A program made the translations under genes and the position numbers. Of a stretch of DNA of 64,000 bases, positions 7,575 through 15,023 are shown piece by piece (the first letter of the stretch is position 1; every line of letters starts with the position of its first letter). The notes beneath the pieces were generated by a model that saw only the letters and a program-made list of their open reading frames with translations, was not told where the DNA came from and did not search any database. The stretch covers positions 5,394,001 through 5,458,000 of the forward strand of contig NZ_CP046175.1 in NCBI RefSeq assembly GCF_009708215.1, in the 5' to 3' direction. The stretch is from Occultella kanbiaonis. GTDB lineage: Bacteria; Actinomycetota; Actinomycetes; Actinomycetales; Beutenbergiaceae.

Positions 7575-9203
7575 GTGTCCATCAACGTCGCAGAGTCGAG
7601 CCACACCCCGTCGCCAAGCACTCGGCGGCGCTGGCTCGCACTCGTCGCGCTCATGCTGCCGGTGTTGCTGGTCAGCATCGACAACACGGTGCTCTCCTTC
7701 GCGGTGCCCGCCCTCAGCCGGGACCTGCAGCCGACCGCCACGCAGTTGCTCTGGATCGTGGACATCTACCCGCTGGTCCTCGCCGGCCTGCTCGTCACGA
7801 TGGGCACCCTGGGTGACCGGCTCGGCCGGCGACGGCTGTTGCTCATCGGCGCCACCGGCTTCGGTGTGGTCAGCGTCTGGGCGGCGTTCAGCGCCGACGC
7901 CTCGCACCTGATCGCGGCCCGTGCCGCGATGGGGATCTTCGGCGCCACGTTGATGCCGGCCACGCTCGCGCTGCTGCGCAACGTGTTCACCGACGACGGC
8001 GAGCGCCGGTTCGCGATCGCGGTCTGGGCCGCTGGTTTCTCAGGTGGCGCGGCGCTCGGCCCGATCGTGGGCGGGTGGCTCCTCGAGCACTTCTGGTGGG
8101 GCTCGGTCTTCCTGCTGAACGTGCCCGTGCTGGTGATCTTCCTGATCGCGGCGCCGCTGCTGGTTCCGGAGTCCCGCGGGTCACGCGCCGGTCGGTTCGA
8201 CCTGGTCAGCGTCGCCCTGTCCATCCTCGCGATGGTGCCGCTGGTGTACGCGGTCAAGACCGTCGCACACGACGGTGTGGTCCCGATCGCGCTCGCGCTG
8301 CTCGCGGTGGCGGCGACCGCCGGCTGGCTGTTCGTGCGACGTCAGCTGCGCCGGCCGGAGCCGCTGTTGGACGTGCGCCTGTTCCAGCGGCCGGTGTTCG
8401 CAGCCTCCGTGGTCGCGAACCTCGTCGCCGCGCTGGGCATGGCCGGACTGTTGTTCCTGCTCGCGCAGTACCTGCAGCTCGTGCTCGGGCTGAGCCCGAT
8501 GGTCGCGGGCCTGTGGTTGCTGCCCGGCCTCGTGGGTACGGTGGCGCTCGGCCTGGTCGCGGCCGCGGTCGCCGATCGGGCACCGCTGCACGTCCTGGTG
8601 CCGATCGGGATCGGTGTCTCGGCCGTCGGCTACGCCGTCGGCACCATGCTGACCGGACACAGCGGGATCGGCGTCGCGGTCGCGGTCTTCGTGCTCGTCG
8701 GCGCCGGTTCCGGCTTCACGGAGACGCTCACCAACGACGCCATCCTCGCTGCCGTGCCGCCCGCGCGCGCAGGTGCCGCCTCGAGCATCTCGGAGACGGC
8801 CTACGAACTGGGTTCGGCGTTCGGGGTCGCGGTCCTCGGGAGCGTCGCCTCCGCGATCTACCGGGATCGGGTGGTACTGCCGGACACCATCGCTGCAGGC
8901 GACCGGGCGACGGCGAGCGAGACCCTCGGCGGCGCCGTCGAGGTGGCCGGCGCGCAGGGCGATCCGGGCGTCGGCGCGGCCCTGCTCGACTCGGCGCGGG
9001 AGGCGTTCGCCTCCGGCCTGGCCGTGACCGCGGCCGCCGGCGTCGCCCTGCTGGCGGTCACCGCCGTCGGGGTCGGCGTGGCGTTGCGTCGGGGCGCGCG
9101 GCAGGATGACGCCGAGCTGGCACTACCGCTCCGGCCGACCGATCCTGCTGGCAGCACCGACGCGAAGGACGCGACGCAGGTGCTCACCACGGGCGCACGC
9201 TGA
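7575..9203 (+). CDS. MFS multidrug exporter, DHA2 (EmrB/QacA-like) type
   Basis: 542 residues with about 14 hydrophobic segments. The first segment LVALMLPVLLVSIDNTVLSFAVPAL and the loop GDRLGRRRLLLIG between helices 2 and 3 are typical of DHA2 drug:proton antiporters. The conserved Asp in helix 1 (SIDNTVL) and the WIVDIYPLV segment are also present. It exports toxic organic compounds, using the proton gradient; the substrate is not predictable. The GTG start at 7575 has AGGAG 7 nt upstream, unlike its leaderless repressor. Expression is probably controlled through the palindrome at 7512-7539. Confidence 0.92.
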   Translation: MSINVAESSHTPSPSTRRRWLALVALMLPVLLVSIDNTVLSFAVPALSRDLQPTATQLLWIVDIYPLVLAGLLVTMGTLGDRLGRRRLLLIGATGFGVVSVWAAFSADASHLIAARAAMGIFGATLMPATLALLRNVFTDDGERRFAIAVWAAGFSGGAALGPIVGGWLLEHFWWGSVFLLNVPVLVIFLIAAPLLVPESRGSRAGRFDLVSVALSILAMVPLVYAVKTVAHDGVVPIALALLAVAATAGWLFVRRQLRRPEPLLDVRLFQRPVFAASVVANLVAALGMAGLLFLLAQYLQLVLGLSPMVAGLWLLPGLVGTVALGLVAAAVADRAPLHVLVPIGIGVSAVGYAVGTMLTGHSGIGVAVAVFVLVGAGSGFTETLTNDAILAAVPPARAGAASSISETAYELGSAFGVAVLGSVASAIYRDRVVLPDTIAAGDRATASETLGGAVEVAGAQGDPGVGAALLDSAREAFASGLAVTAAAGVALLAVTAVGVGVALRRGARQDDAELALPLRPTDPAGSTDAKDATQVLTTGAR

Positions 9204-9215
9204 CCCCGGTCCCCA

Positions 9216-9248
9216 CCCGGCCGGCGGAGCCTGGCTCCGCCGGCCGGG
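9216..9248. terminator. Bidirectional terminator hairpin
   Basis: A perfect 15-bp stem (CCCGGCCGGCGGAGC with its complement) and a CTG loop. It lies between the convergent MFS gene and the Ppx/GppA gene, ending 1 base from the latter's stop. Confidence 0.75.
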
Positions 9249-9249
9249 C

Positions 9250-10173
9250 TCACACCTGGTCGAGCCGGCGCAGCAGCGCACCCTCGCGCAGCGCCCACGG
9301 GCAGATCTCGACGATCTCCACCCGCAGGCCGCGCAGGACCTCCTCGGCCACCACGGCACCGGCGACGATCTGGTAGGTCCGCTCGGGCGTGATGCCGGGC
9401 AGTTCCATGCGCTGCTCGGCCGGGATCCGGGCCAGTCGCGGCACCCAATCCGAGAGCAGCGACGTGCTCATCTGCCAGCGCTGGTGCGGACCGACACCCG
9501 CGACGGACATCCCGGCGAGCCGGGCCAGGGACCGGAACGTCTTGGAGGTCGCGACCACGTGGTCCGGCCTCGGCTCGGCTCGCACCCGGGCCACGAGCGG
9601 CTTGAGCTCGGCGCGGACCACCGCCCGCAGCTGCTTCAGCTCGTCCGGCAGCGGCGGGTCGTGGCGCAGGTGCGTCCGGGTCAGCCGGCCGGCGCCGAGC
9701 GGCAGCGACAGGGCGAGGTCCGGGACTTCGTCCACGCCGAGGGCGACCTCGAGCGAGCCGCCGCCGATGTCCAGGACGAGCAGTTTCCCGGCGGCCCAGC
9801 CGAGCCAGCGGCGGGCCGCGAGGAACGTCAGGGCCGCCTCCTCCTCGCCGGAGAGCACCTGGAGATCGCCGTCCAGGCGCGCGCGGATCAGTGCGAGCAC
9901 CGCCTCGCCGTTCGTGGCCTCGCGCACCGCCGAGGTCACCATGGTCAGGACCTCGTCGACACGCTGCTCTCGCGCGACCCGGACGGCGCCGTCGACGGCC
10001 TCGAGCAGAGCGGCGATCCCCACGTCGTTGATCGCACCGTCGTCGGTGAGGTACTGCATCAGCCGGAGCGTGACCCGCTCATCCAGGTCCGGGTTCGGGT
10101 GGGCGCCGCGGACCACGTCGACCACGACGAGGTGAACCGTGTTCGAGCCGATGTCCAGGACGCCCAGTCGCAC
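9250..10173 (-). CDS. Ppx/GppA-family exopolyphosphatase / pppGpp phosphohydrolase
   Basis: 307 residues with the ASKHA fold. Phosphate-1 motif GVLDIGSNTVHLVVVD is at residues 4-19, and the second nucleotide-binding loop LVLDIGGGSLEVALG is near 140. SGEEEAALTF is also typical. The family removes phosphate from polyphosphate ends or from pppGpp; actinobacteria usually carry two such short copies. The C-terminal HD-like domain of E. coli Ppx is absent, as expected for this class. The GTG start has TAGACT ending 6 nt upstream, suggesting a leaderless message. Confidence 0.92.
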   Translation of the reverse strand: MRLGVLDIGSNTVHLVVVDVVRGAHPNPDLDERVTLRLMQYLTDDGAINDVGIAALLEAVDGAVRVAREQRVDEVLTMVTSAVREATNGEAVLALIRARLDGDLQVLSGEEEAALTFLAARRWLGWAAGKLLVLDIGGGSLEVALGVDEVPDLALSLPLGAGRLTRTHLRHDPPLPDELKQLRAVVRAELKPLVARVRAEPRPDHVVATSKTFRSLARLAGMSVAGVGPHQRWQMSTSLLSDWVPRLARIPAEQRMELPGITPERTYQIVAGAVVAEEVLRGLRVEIVEICPWALREGALLRRLDQV

Positions 10174-10179
10174 CGGGCG

Positions 10180-10185
10180 AGTCTA
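10180..10185 (-). promoter_or_regulatory. -10-like box (TAGACT), leaderless start of ppx/gppA
   Basis: TAGACT on the minus strand ends 6 nt before the GTG at 10173. Confidence 0.45.
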
Positions 10186-10214
10186 CTCGGCGACCCTCCT
10201 CGAGCCGGAAGGGA

Positions 10215-11426
10215 TCAGAGGTGGCTGGGGTGCCGCGCCTGGCCACCACCACCGCCGACACCGGCCGGCGGTGCCGATCGCGGCTCGGGCTCGCTCACGG
10301 TCGACGGGCGCGGCCCTGCCGGCACGGCGGAGCGACGGCGGGCCCGCCGGCTCACGGCCCGGCCACCGAGGAGGAGCGCGAGGGCGGCCGCGACCAGGCC
10401 GAGGAAGGTGAGCACCGGTCCGGCCGGCATGCCGAGGATCTCCCGCATGCGGGTCTCGTGGATCACCTCGCGGTAGTCCCCGGTCTGGGTGGACGCGGAG
10501 AACGTGAAGTCCGAGACGATCTCGGTGGCCGGTTCGTGGAACCACTGGTCCATCACGGTCAGGTACGGCGTGGTCCGGGCGATCTCGGCGAGGGTGGGGT
10601 TCTCCACCGCCGCCGGGTCGACGGCACCGGCGAACCTGAGATCGACCGAGGCGGTGTCCTCACTGGCGTCGGTGCGCGCCATCCGCCGGTCCGCGAACAC
10701 GTAGGTGCGCACGAACTGATCGGTGGCCGCCGCCGCGGACAGTCGCATCGGATAGATCAGGGACTCGGAGGCGAAGGTCAGGTCGACCGGCTGCAGCTCG
10801 CCGGAGAGGTCGGCGGCATCGGTGGTCAGCCGCATCGCCACGTAGTACCAGCCCTCGGTGATGTAGGGCCGCAGCGCCGTGGCCAGGCCGTCCTGCATGA
10901 CGTACTCGTGCTCGTCGAGCCACTGCGCCAGGCCGTCCGCGTCGTCCGCGGAGAGCACGCTGGCCTCGAGCGGCCCGAGGTCCACCGTCTCCAGGACGTC
11001 GACCCCCAGGTCGGGCGCGCCCGCCCCGGGTGCCGCGCCGGCGCCGTCGCCGAACGACGCCTCGGGCCACCAGGTGTAGCTGACCTCGACCTCGGGGGCG
11101 ATCACGTCGAGGAGCTCGTCGAACATCTCGGAGTCGCCGAGCGCGACGTCCGCCGGCGCCGGGGTGGGGATCAGCAGCGCCGCGTCGGGGGCGTCGGTGA
11201 GGACGTCCATCTCGAGCAGGATCCGCTCGGTCTCACCGTCCCAGGTGATCGCCGCGACCTCGCGGTTGACCGCGACCTCGTAGCCGTCGGCCGCCACATA
11301 GCCGCCGCAGGCGCACGCCTGCGCGGGGGTGGGGACCACGACGGCACCGAGCGCGGCGACGATGCCGACTGCTGTCAGCACGATGCCGCGACGGAGCCGG
11401 GCGAGGCGGTCTGGGGTCATGGCCAT
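10215..11426 (-). CDS. DUF2330 secreted, membrane-anchored protein
   Basis: 403 residues. An N-terminal signal sequence (GIVLTAVGIVAALGAVVVPTPAQA) is followed by the Cys pair of ACACGG, the entry motif of DUF2330 proteins. A long extracellular domain follows (EVAVNREVAAITWDGETERILLEM, then LLIPTPAPADV). A C-terminal membrane helix (GPVLTFLGLVAAALALLLGG) is followed by an Arg-rich and then a Pro/Gly-rich tail. Function of the family is unknown. The start at 11426 or 11420 gives a normal signal peptide; longer frames run through the csoR gene and are not credible. Confidence 0.8.
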   Translation of the reverse strand: MAMTPDRLARLRRGIVLTAVGIVAALGAVVVPTPAQACACGGYVAADGYEVAVNREVAAITWDGETERILLEMDVLTDAPDAALLIPTPAPADVALGDSEMFDELLDVIAPEVEVSYTWWPEASFGDGAGAAPGAGAPDLGVDVLETVDLGPLEASVLSADDADGLAQWLDEHEYVMQDGLATALRPYITEGWYYVAMRLTTDAADLSGELQPVDLTFASESLIYPMRLSAAAATDQFVRTYVFADRRMARTDASEDTASVDLRFAGAVDPAAVENPTLAEIARTTPYLTVMDQWFHEPATEIVSDFTFSASTQTGDYREVIHETRMREILGMPAGPVLTFLGLVAAALALLLGGRAVSRRARRRSAVPAGPRPSTVSEPEPRSAPPAGVGGGGGQARHPSHL

Positions 11427-11535
11427 CACGGTATGGGCCGAGTGCGCCCGAGAGGCGGGTCGATATCGGATCGATATCCGCAGGGCCCCGATCGTGACCG
11501 TTCTGTTGTCGAGTGCCCACACTCTGGTCACACCG

Positions 11536-11552
11536 ATACCCACTGGGGGTAT
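11536..11552. promoter_or_regulatory. CsoR operator
   Basis: ATACCC-N5-GGGTAT is a perfect dyad with a G-run, the usual form of a copper-responsive CsoR box. It overlaps the TATACT -10 box of csoR, so apo-CsoR binding would block transcription. Confidence 0.8.
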
Positions 11553-11555
11553 ACT
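11550..11555 (+). promoter_or_regulatory. -10 box (TATACT) of csoR, leaderless
   Basis: TATACT ends 6 nt before the csoR ATG. No Shine-Dalgarno sequence precedes the start, so transcription probably begins at the A of ATG. It shares three bases with the right arm of the operator. Confidence 0.6.
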
Positions 11556-11561
11556 CGGATT

Positions 11562-11861
11562 ATGGAAGAGCACGGACACGACCACGGATACGTCGCGGAC
11601 AAGGAGGCCTACCTCAAGCGCCTGCGCCGCATCGAGGGCCAGGTTCGCGGCATCGCGAAGATGGTCGAGAACGACACCTACTGCATCGACATCCTGACCC
11701 AGGTCTCCGCCGTCACCAAGGCGTTGCAGGCGGTGAGCCTCGGCCTGCTGGACGATCACCTCGCCAGCTGCGTGGTGGACGCGGCCCGCTCGTCCTCCGA
11801 GGAGGGCGAGGAGAAGGTTCGCGAGGCCTCCGCCGCGATCGCCCGGCTCGTCCGCTCCTGA
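11562..11861 (+). CDS. csoR: CsoR-family copper-sensing repressor
   Basis: 99 residues of the all-helical DUF156/CsoR family. Signature RLRRIEGQVRGIAKMVE is followed by the metal ligands: Cys in TYCIDIL, and His and Cys in LDDHLASC, giving the C-H-C set of Cu(I)-binding CsoR. The His-rich N-terminus (EEHGHDHGY) may add metal contacts. Copper binding releases the repressor from the dyad at 11536-11552. The next gene is a copper chaperone 25 bases downstream, surely in the same transcript. Confidence 0.93.
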   Translation: MEEHGHDHGYVADKEAYLKRLRRIEGQVRGIAKMVENDTYCIDILTQVSAVTKALQAVSLGLLDDHLASCVVDAARSSSEEGEEKVREASAAIARLVRS

Positions 11862-11886
11862 CCACAGAACCCGGAAGGAACCCCAC

Positions 11887-12114
11887 ATGGACCGCACCAC
11901 CACGATCGACGTCACGGGCATGACCTGCGCGAACTGCGTGGCCCACGTCACCGAGGAGCTCGAGGGCGTCGACGGCGTGCTCAACGTCTCCGTCGAACTC
12001 CGCACGGGCGAGGCCTCGCCGGTGACCGTCGTCTCCAACGTGCCGCTCGACGAGACCGCCATCCGTGCGGCCGTCGACGAGGCTGGCTACGACGTGGCGG
12101 CGATCCGCGCCTGA
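11887..12114 (+). CDS. CopZ-like heavy-metal-associated (HMA) copper chaperone
   Basis: 75 residues forming one HMA domain. The metal site GMTCANCV at about 12-19 is complete, and the insertion GEASPV makes loop 3 slightly long. It binds Cu(I) in the cytoplasm and hands it to a P-type ATPase. No CopA ATPase follows; a strong terminator comes 33 bases after the stop, so the exporter must be encoded elsewhere. AGGAA precedes the start. Confidence 0.9.
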   Translation: MDRTTTIDVTGMTCANCVAHVTEELEGVDGVLNVSVELRTGEASPVTVVSNVPLDETAIRAAVDEAGYDVAAIRA

Positions 12115-12146
12115 CGCGCTACCGGCCCGGCGCCGGCCCGGAGGTG

Positions 12147-12184
12147 AACGAGCCCCGACCGCGATGCGGCGGTCGGGGCTCGTT
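12147..12184. terminator. Strong terminator hairpin after the copper chaperone gene
   Basis: A perfect 16-bp stem (AACGAGCCCCGACCGC and complement) with a 6-nt loop, followed by GTTCGT. It lies between the convergent chaperone and hsp20 genes and likely serves both. Confidence 0.85.
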
Positions 12185-12213
12185 GTTCGTGGCGATCCGC
12201 CTCGGCGGGCAGG

Positions 12214-12666
12214 TCAGGCGGCCACGTCCTCCTGGACGTCCGTCGAGGCCTCGGTGGCCGGCTCGATGACCGGCTCCGCGGTGCGCACCTCGATCTTGCG
12301 GGGCTTGGACTGCTCCGCGACCGGGATGGTCACGGTCAGCACGCCGTGGGCGTAGTCGGCCTGGATCGCGGCCGCGTCGAGACCGTCGCCGAGGCTGAGC
12401 TGCCGGCGGTACGTGCCGGTCGCGCGCTCCTTGGCGATCCACCGCTCGCCCTCGCCGAGGCTGGAGGCGCGCACGGCCTGGACGGTCAGGGTGTTGCCGT
12501 CGACGTCCAGGTCGATGCTCTCCGGCGCGACGCCGGGCAGATCGATCTCGACGATGAACGCGTCACCGCTGCGGTGCAGGTCCATCGGCATCCACCGGGG
12601 CACGCGGGTGGAGGTGCGGTACGCGAGCCGGTCGGTCTCGCGGAACGGGTCGAAGGTGAGAGCCAT
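12214..12666 (-). CDS. Hsp20 / alpha-crystallin small heat shock protein
   Basis: 150 residues. The alpha-crystallin domain spans about 30-125 (MDLHRSGDAFIVEIDLPGV...VLTVTIPV), ending with the beta-strand motif and a short acidic tail. It holds unfolding proteins in the cytoplasm. AGGAGA lies 6 nt before the ATG. Upstream are a near-perfect HAIR element and a sigma-R/H-like promoter, so both HspR and a stress sigma factor probably control it. Similar to Hsp18/Hsp20 of actinobacteria. Confidence 0.93.
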   Translation of the reverse strand: MALTFDPFRETDRLAYRTSTRVPRWMPMDLHRSGDAFIVEIDLPGVAPESIDLDVDGNTLTVQAVRASSLGEGERWIAKERATGTYRRQLSLGDGLDAAAIQADYAHGVLTVTIPVAEQSKPRKIEVRTAEPVIEPATEASTDVQEDVAA

Positions 12667-12722
12667 GTCAATCTCCTCGTCTGACTGGGACCTGCCCTAC
12701 GCCGGTCCCTCATGCAAGCCTC

Positions 12723-12748
12723 AACCCCCGACGGCGGGGGATCGTTCC
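12723..12748 (-). promoter_or_regulatory. Sigma-R/SigH-type promoter of hsp20
   Basis: On the minus strand GGAAC, 18 bases, then GTT, matching the GGAAY-N17-19-GTT pattern of actinobacterial heat/oxidative-stress sigma factors. The GTT element lies about 57 bases before the hsp20 start. Confidence 0.6.
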
Positions 12749-12752
12749 CGAA

Positions 12753-12773
12753 GTTGAGTCACCTTCGCTCAAG
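12753..12773. promoter_or_regulatory. HAIR element (HspR operator) upstream of hsp20
   Basis: GTTGAGT-N7-GCTCAAG differs from the HAIR consensus CTTGAGT-N7-ACTCAAG at one base per arm. It sits just upstream of the sigma-R-like -35 box. HspR itself is not in the window. Confidence 0.8.
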
Positions 12774-12811
12774 GCGAACGCTGCTTCTCGATCCCTACCG
12801 TGGCGGGCCGC

Positions 12812-13435
12812 TCAGCCGGCAAGTTCGTCGACACCGAGCGCGAAGTCCCAGTGGCCCACCCCGTTGCCGGCGAGCGCCACCGTGACCAGGCCCATCCCTT
12901 CCAGCCAGTGCGCCATCTTCAGGCCGCCGACGTCGAGCGGGCGCAGCCCGATGCTCTCGATGAAGGCCGCCACGCTCGCCTTCGCCCGCGCCCCGTCACC
13001 GGCGATGAAGACGTTCGGTCGGCCCTTCTCCAGGACGTTGCGGAAGATGGTGTTGAACGCCTTCACCACACTCGCACCCGCAGGGGCCACCTTGGCCACT
13101 TCCTGCGCGACCGAGGTCTCCTCGCCGTGGGCCAGGCCGTCGAACGTGGCGTTGAAGGGGTTGCTGATGTCGACGATGACCTTGCCCGCGAGGGCGTCTG
13201 CGTACTCGGCGACGACCGGCACGACACCGTCGTACAACAGGGCCGTGATGACGATGTCCCCGGCCGGGACGGCGCCCCACTCTCCCGCGGTCGCGCCGCC
13301 GCCGAGAGCCGTGGCCAGAACTTCGGCCTTGGACCTGTCGCGTCCCATGACCTCGACGGTGTGGCCGCCCGCCACCGCGCGCGTCCCGATGGTGCGGGCC
13401 ATGTTTCCCGTACCGATAATTGTGATGTTGCTCAT
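12812..13435 (-). CDS. NADPH-dependent F420 reductase-like (Rossmann) protein
   Basis: 207 residues. The NADP-binding loop is at the N-terminus: TIIGTGNMARTIG, followed by VEVMGRDRSKAE where the Arg/Ser contacts the 2'-phosphate. GKVIVDISNPFN and VVKAFNTI are hallmarks of the F420-dependent NADP reductase/Fno-like family. Whether it really uses F420 or is a general NADP oxidoreductase cannot be told from sequence. It lies 77 bases downstream of the SDR gene on the same strand and is likely co-transcribed with it. Confidence 0.85.
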   Translation of the reverse strand: MSNITIIGTGNMARTIGTRAVAGGHTVEVMGRDRSKAEVLATALGGGATAGEWGAVPAGDIVITALLYDGVVPVVAEYADALAGKVIVDISNPFNATFDGLAHGEETSVAQEVAKVAPAGASVVKAFNTIFRNVLEKGRPNVFIAGDGARAKASVAAFIESIGLRPLDVGGLKMAHWLEGMGLVTVALAGNGVGHWDFALGVDELAG

Positions 13436-13512
13436 GAGGTGTGCCTCTTCGTGTTGGGTGTCGGTCTGTCTCGTTCGTGCCGGAGCGCGCGTGCCGCGGT
13501 TGCGGTAGTGGT

Positions 13513-14247
13513 TCAGATGGCAGTCGTGCCGCCGTCAGTGACCAGTTCCAAACCGTTGACGTAGCTGGAGTCGTCTGAGGCAAGGAACAGGGCGGCGGTG
13601 GCGATCTCTTCGGGGCGGCCCATCTTTCCCCGAGGGATGAGGGACTCGAATGCAACCCGCGTTTCCTCGTCGAACAGTTCCTCCTGCTTTGCGGTGGCGA
13701 CCTGGCCGGGCGTGAGGACGTTGACCCGGATGTTGCGGTCACGTAGTTCGTTGAGCCAGACGCGAGCCCAGGCCTGCTGTACGGCCTTGCTTCCCGCGTA
13801 GAGGCTCCAGCCGGGGAACGCGCCGAGGGAGGCATTGGATCCGGTCATGAAGATCGAGCCGTTGTCGTTGATCAGCGGCAGTGCCTTCTGCACGGTGAAC
13901 AACGTGCCGCGAGCGTTGAGCCAGAAGGCGCGGTGGAACTGCTCCTCGGTGATCTCGCCGAGAACGGCGGGTTCACCCATCCCGGCACTGGCCCACAGCA
14001 CGTCGATCGAGCCCTTCTCCCGCTTGACGGTGTCGTACAAGCGGTCCAGGTCGTCCAGCACGGAGGCGTCGCCCTGCACGGCGGTGACGTTGCGGCCGAT
14101 CAGGCTGACGGCGTCGTCCAGTGCTTCCTGCCGGCGGGCCTGGATGAAGACATGAGCTCCTTCATCGACGAACAGCCTCGCGCCAGCCAATGCCATACCG
14201 GTGGATCCGCCGGTGATCACCGCCACCTTGCCATCGAGCTTTCCCAC
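13513..14247 (-). CDS. Short-chain dehydrogenase/reductase (SDR)
   Basis: 244 residues of a classical SDR. The cofactor loop VITGGSTGMALAGARLF replaces the usual GxxxGIG with GxxxGMA. The WASAG strand and the catalytic Y-x3-K in LYAGSKAVQQAW are present, as is RVNVLTPG. It reduces or oxidises an unknown carbonyl/alcohol. The GTG start at 14247 has AGGAGG 7-8 nt upstream. It is divergent from a TetR gene over a region with two near-identical 12-bp repeats, so TetR control is likely. Confidence 0.9.
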   Translation of the reverse strand: MGKLDGKVAVITGGSTGMALAGARLFVDEGAHVFIQARRQEALDDAVSLIGRNVTAVQGDASVLDDLDRLYDTVKREKGSIDVLWASAGMGEPAVLGEITEEQFHRAFWLNARGTLFTVQKALPLINDNGSIFMTGSNASLGAFPGWSLYAGSKAVQQAWARVWLNELRDRNIRVNVLTPGQVATAKQEELFDEETRVAFESLIPRGKMGRPEEIATAALFLASDDSSYVNGLELVTDGGTTAI

Positions 14248-14287
14248 GATCACTCCTCCTGGGTTCGTAAAACGGGACAGCCGGCGT

Positions 14288-14299
14288 CTATGTATACCG
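14288..14299 (+). repeat. Direct repeat copy 1 in the SDR/TetR control region
   Basis: CTATGTATACCG. It matches the copy at 14343-14354 at 11 of 12 bases, 55 bp away. It may be a TetR binding site; its centre contains the small dyad GTATAC. Confidence 0.5.
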
Positions 14300-14342
14300 C
14301 TCTGTTTGCATAACCTATCCGATGATCGACCGTGGGCACAAG

Positions 14343-14354
14343 CTATGTACACCG
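14343..14354 (+). repeat. Direct repeat copy 2 in the SDR/TetR control region
   Basis: CTATGTACACCG, 11/12 identical to the copy at 14288-14299. It lies just upstream of the TetR -10 box. Confidence 0.5.
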
Positions 14355-14370
14355 ATAGGTACCCGGGGGA

Positions 14371-14376
14371 TACACT
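14371..14376 (+). promoter_or_regulatory. -10-like box (TACACT) of the TetR gene
   Basis: TACACT ends 6 nt before the ATG at 14383, so the message may start at the start codon. Confidence 0.45.
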
Positions 14377-14382
14377 CGGGAG

Positions 14383-15015
14383 ATGACGGAGTTGGAGATG
14401 GGCCCCCTGGGTCGACGCCGAGGCAGGGGCGCACGCGAGCGCATCCTCGGCGCGTCACAGCAACTGTTCCGCGATCAGGGCATCAACCGCACCGGCATGG
14501 ACCAACTCTGCGCAGTGGCCCAGGTGTCCAAGCGCACGGCGTACCAGCACTTCACCAGCAAGGACGAGCTCGTCGCCGAGTACCTGCGCCGGTTCGATCC
14601 CGACGTCATGCCCGGCGTGTTCGACCGCACCGACCTCACGCCGCGCGAACGACTCATCGCCGCGTTCGACATGCCTCCGTCCACACCCCTGTGCCCCTAC
14701 ATCGCGGCCGCCGTCGAACTACACGACCCAGAACACCCCGCATCCCAGTACGCGCGCGACTACAAGACCGCCGTCGCCGCGCGCCTTGCCGAGACTGCCC
14801 GCGAAGCCGGCGCCACCGACCCCGAACAGCTCGGCGAGCAACTGGCGCTCCTGCTCGACGGCGCCTCGGCCCGCACCCGAGTCCTCAACAGCGAGTCCTT
14901 CACCACCGCCGCCGCCATCGCCGCCGTCCTCATCGACAGCGCCATCCCCACGCCGCAGCCCAGTGATGACCACGGAGCCCCCGGGTCCGCTCCCGTTCCG
15001 GTGGACGGCCGATAG
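14383..15015 (+). CDS. TetR-family transcriptional regulator
   Basis: 210 residues. HTH region RERILGASQQLFRDQGINRTGMDQLC and AQVSKRTAYQHFTSKDELV are typical of TetR. The C-terminal domain has DMPPSTPLCPYIAAAVELHDPEHPA, seen in regulators paired with oxidoreductases. It is divergent from the SDR/F420-reductase-like genes and probably represses them. A second ATG at 14398 with GGAG 6 nt upstream is an alternative start; the leaderless spacing favours 14383. Confidence 0.88.
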   Translation: MTELEMGPLGRRRGRGARERILGASQQLFRDQGINRTGMDQLCAVAQVSKRTAYQHFTSKDELVAEYLRRFDPDVMPGVFDRTDLTPRERLIAAFDMPPSTPLCPYIAAAVELHDPEHPASQYARDYKTAVAARLAETAREAGATDPEQLGEQLALLLDGASARTRVLNSESFTTAAAIAAVLIDSAIPTPQPSDDHGAPGSAPVPVDGR

Positions 15016-15023
15016 CCGACCGC

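Noticed and set aside
5492-7816. A 774-codon plus-strand frame over purB and the TetR/MFS control region
   Set aside because: It is out of frame with purB, runs through an operator and has no recognisable domain.
10215-12062. DUF2330 gene read as starting near 12062
   Set aside because: That would run across csoR and its operator on the other strand; a signal peptide begins at 11426/11420.
12147-12184. Strong hairpin considered as a small RNA
   Set aside because: Position between convergent genes and the perfect stem with short loop fit a two-way terminator better.
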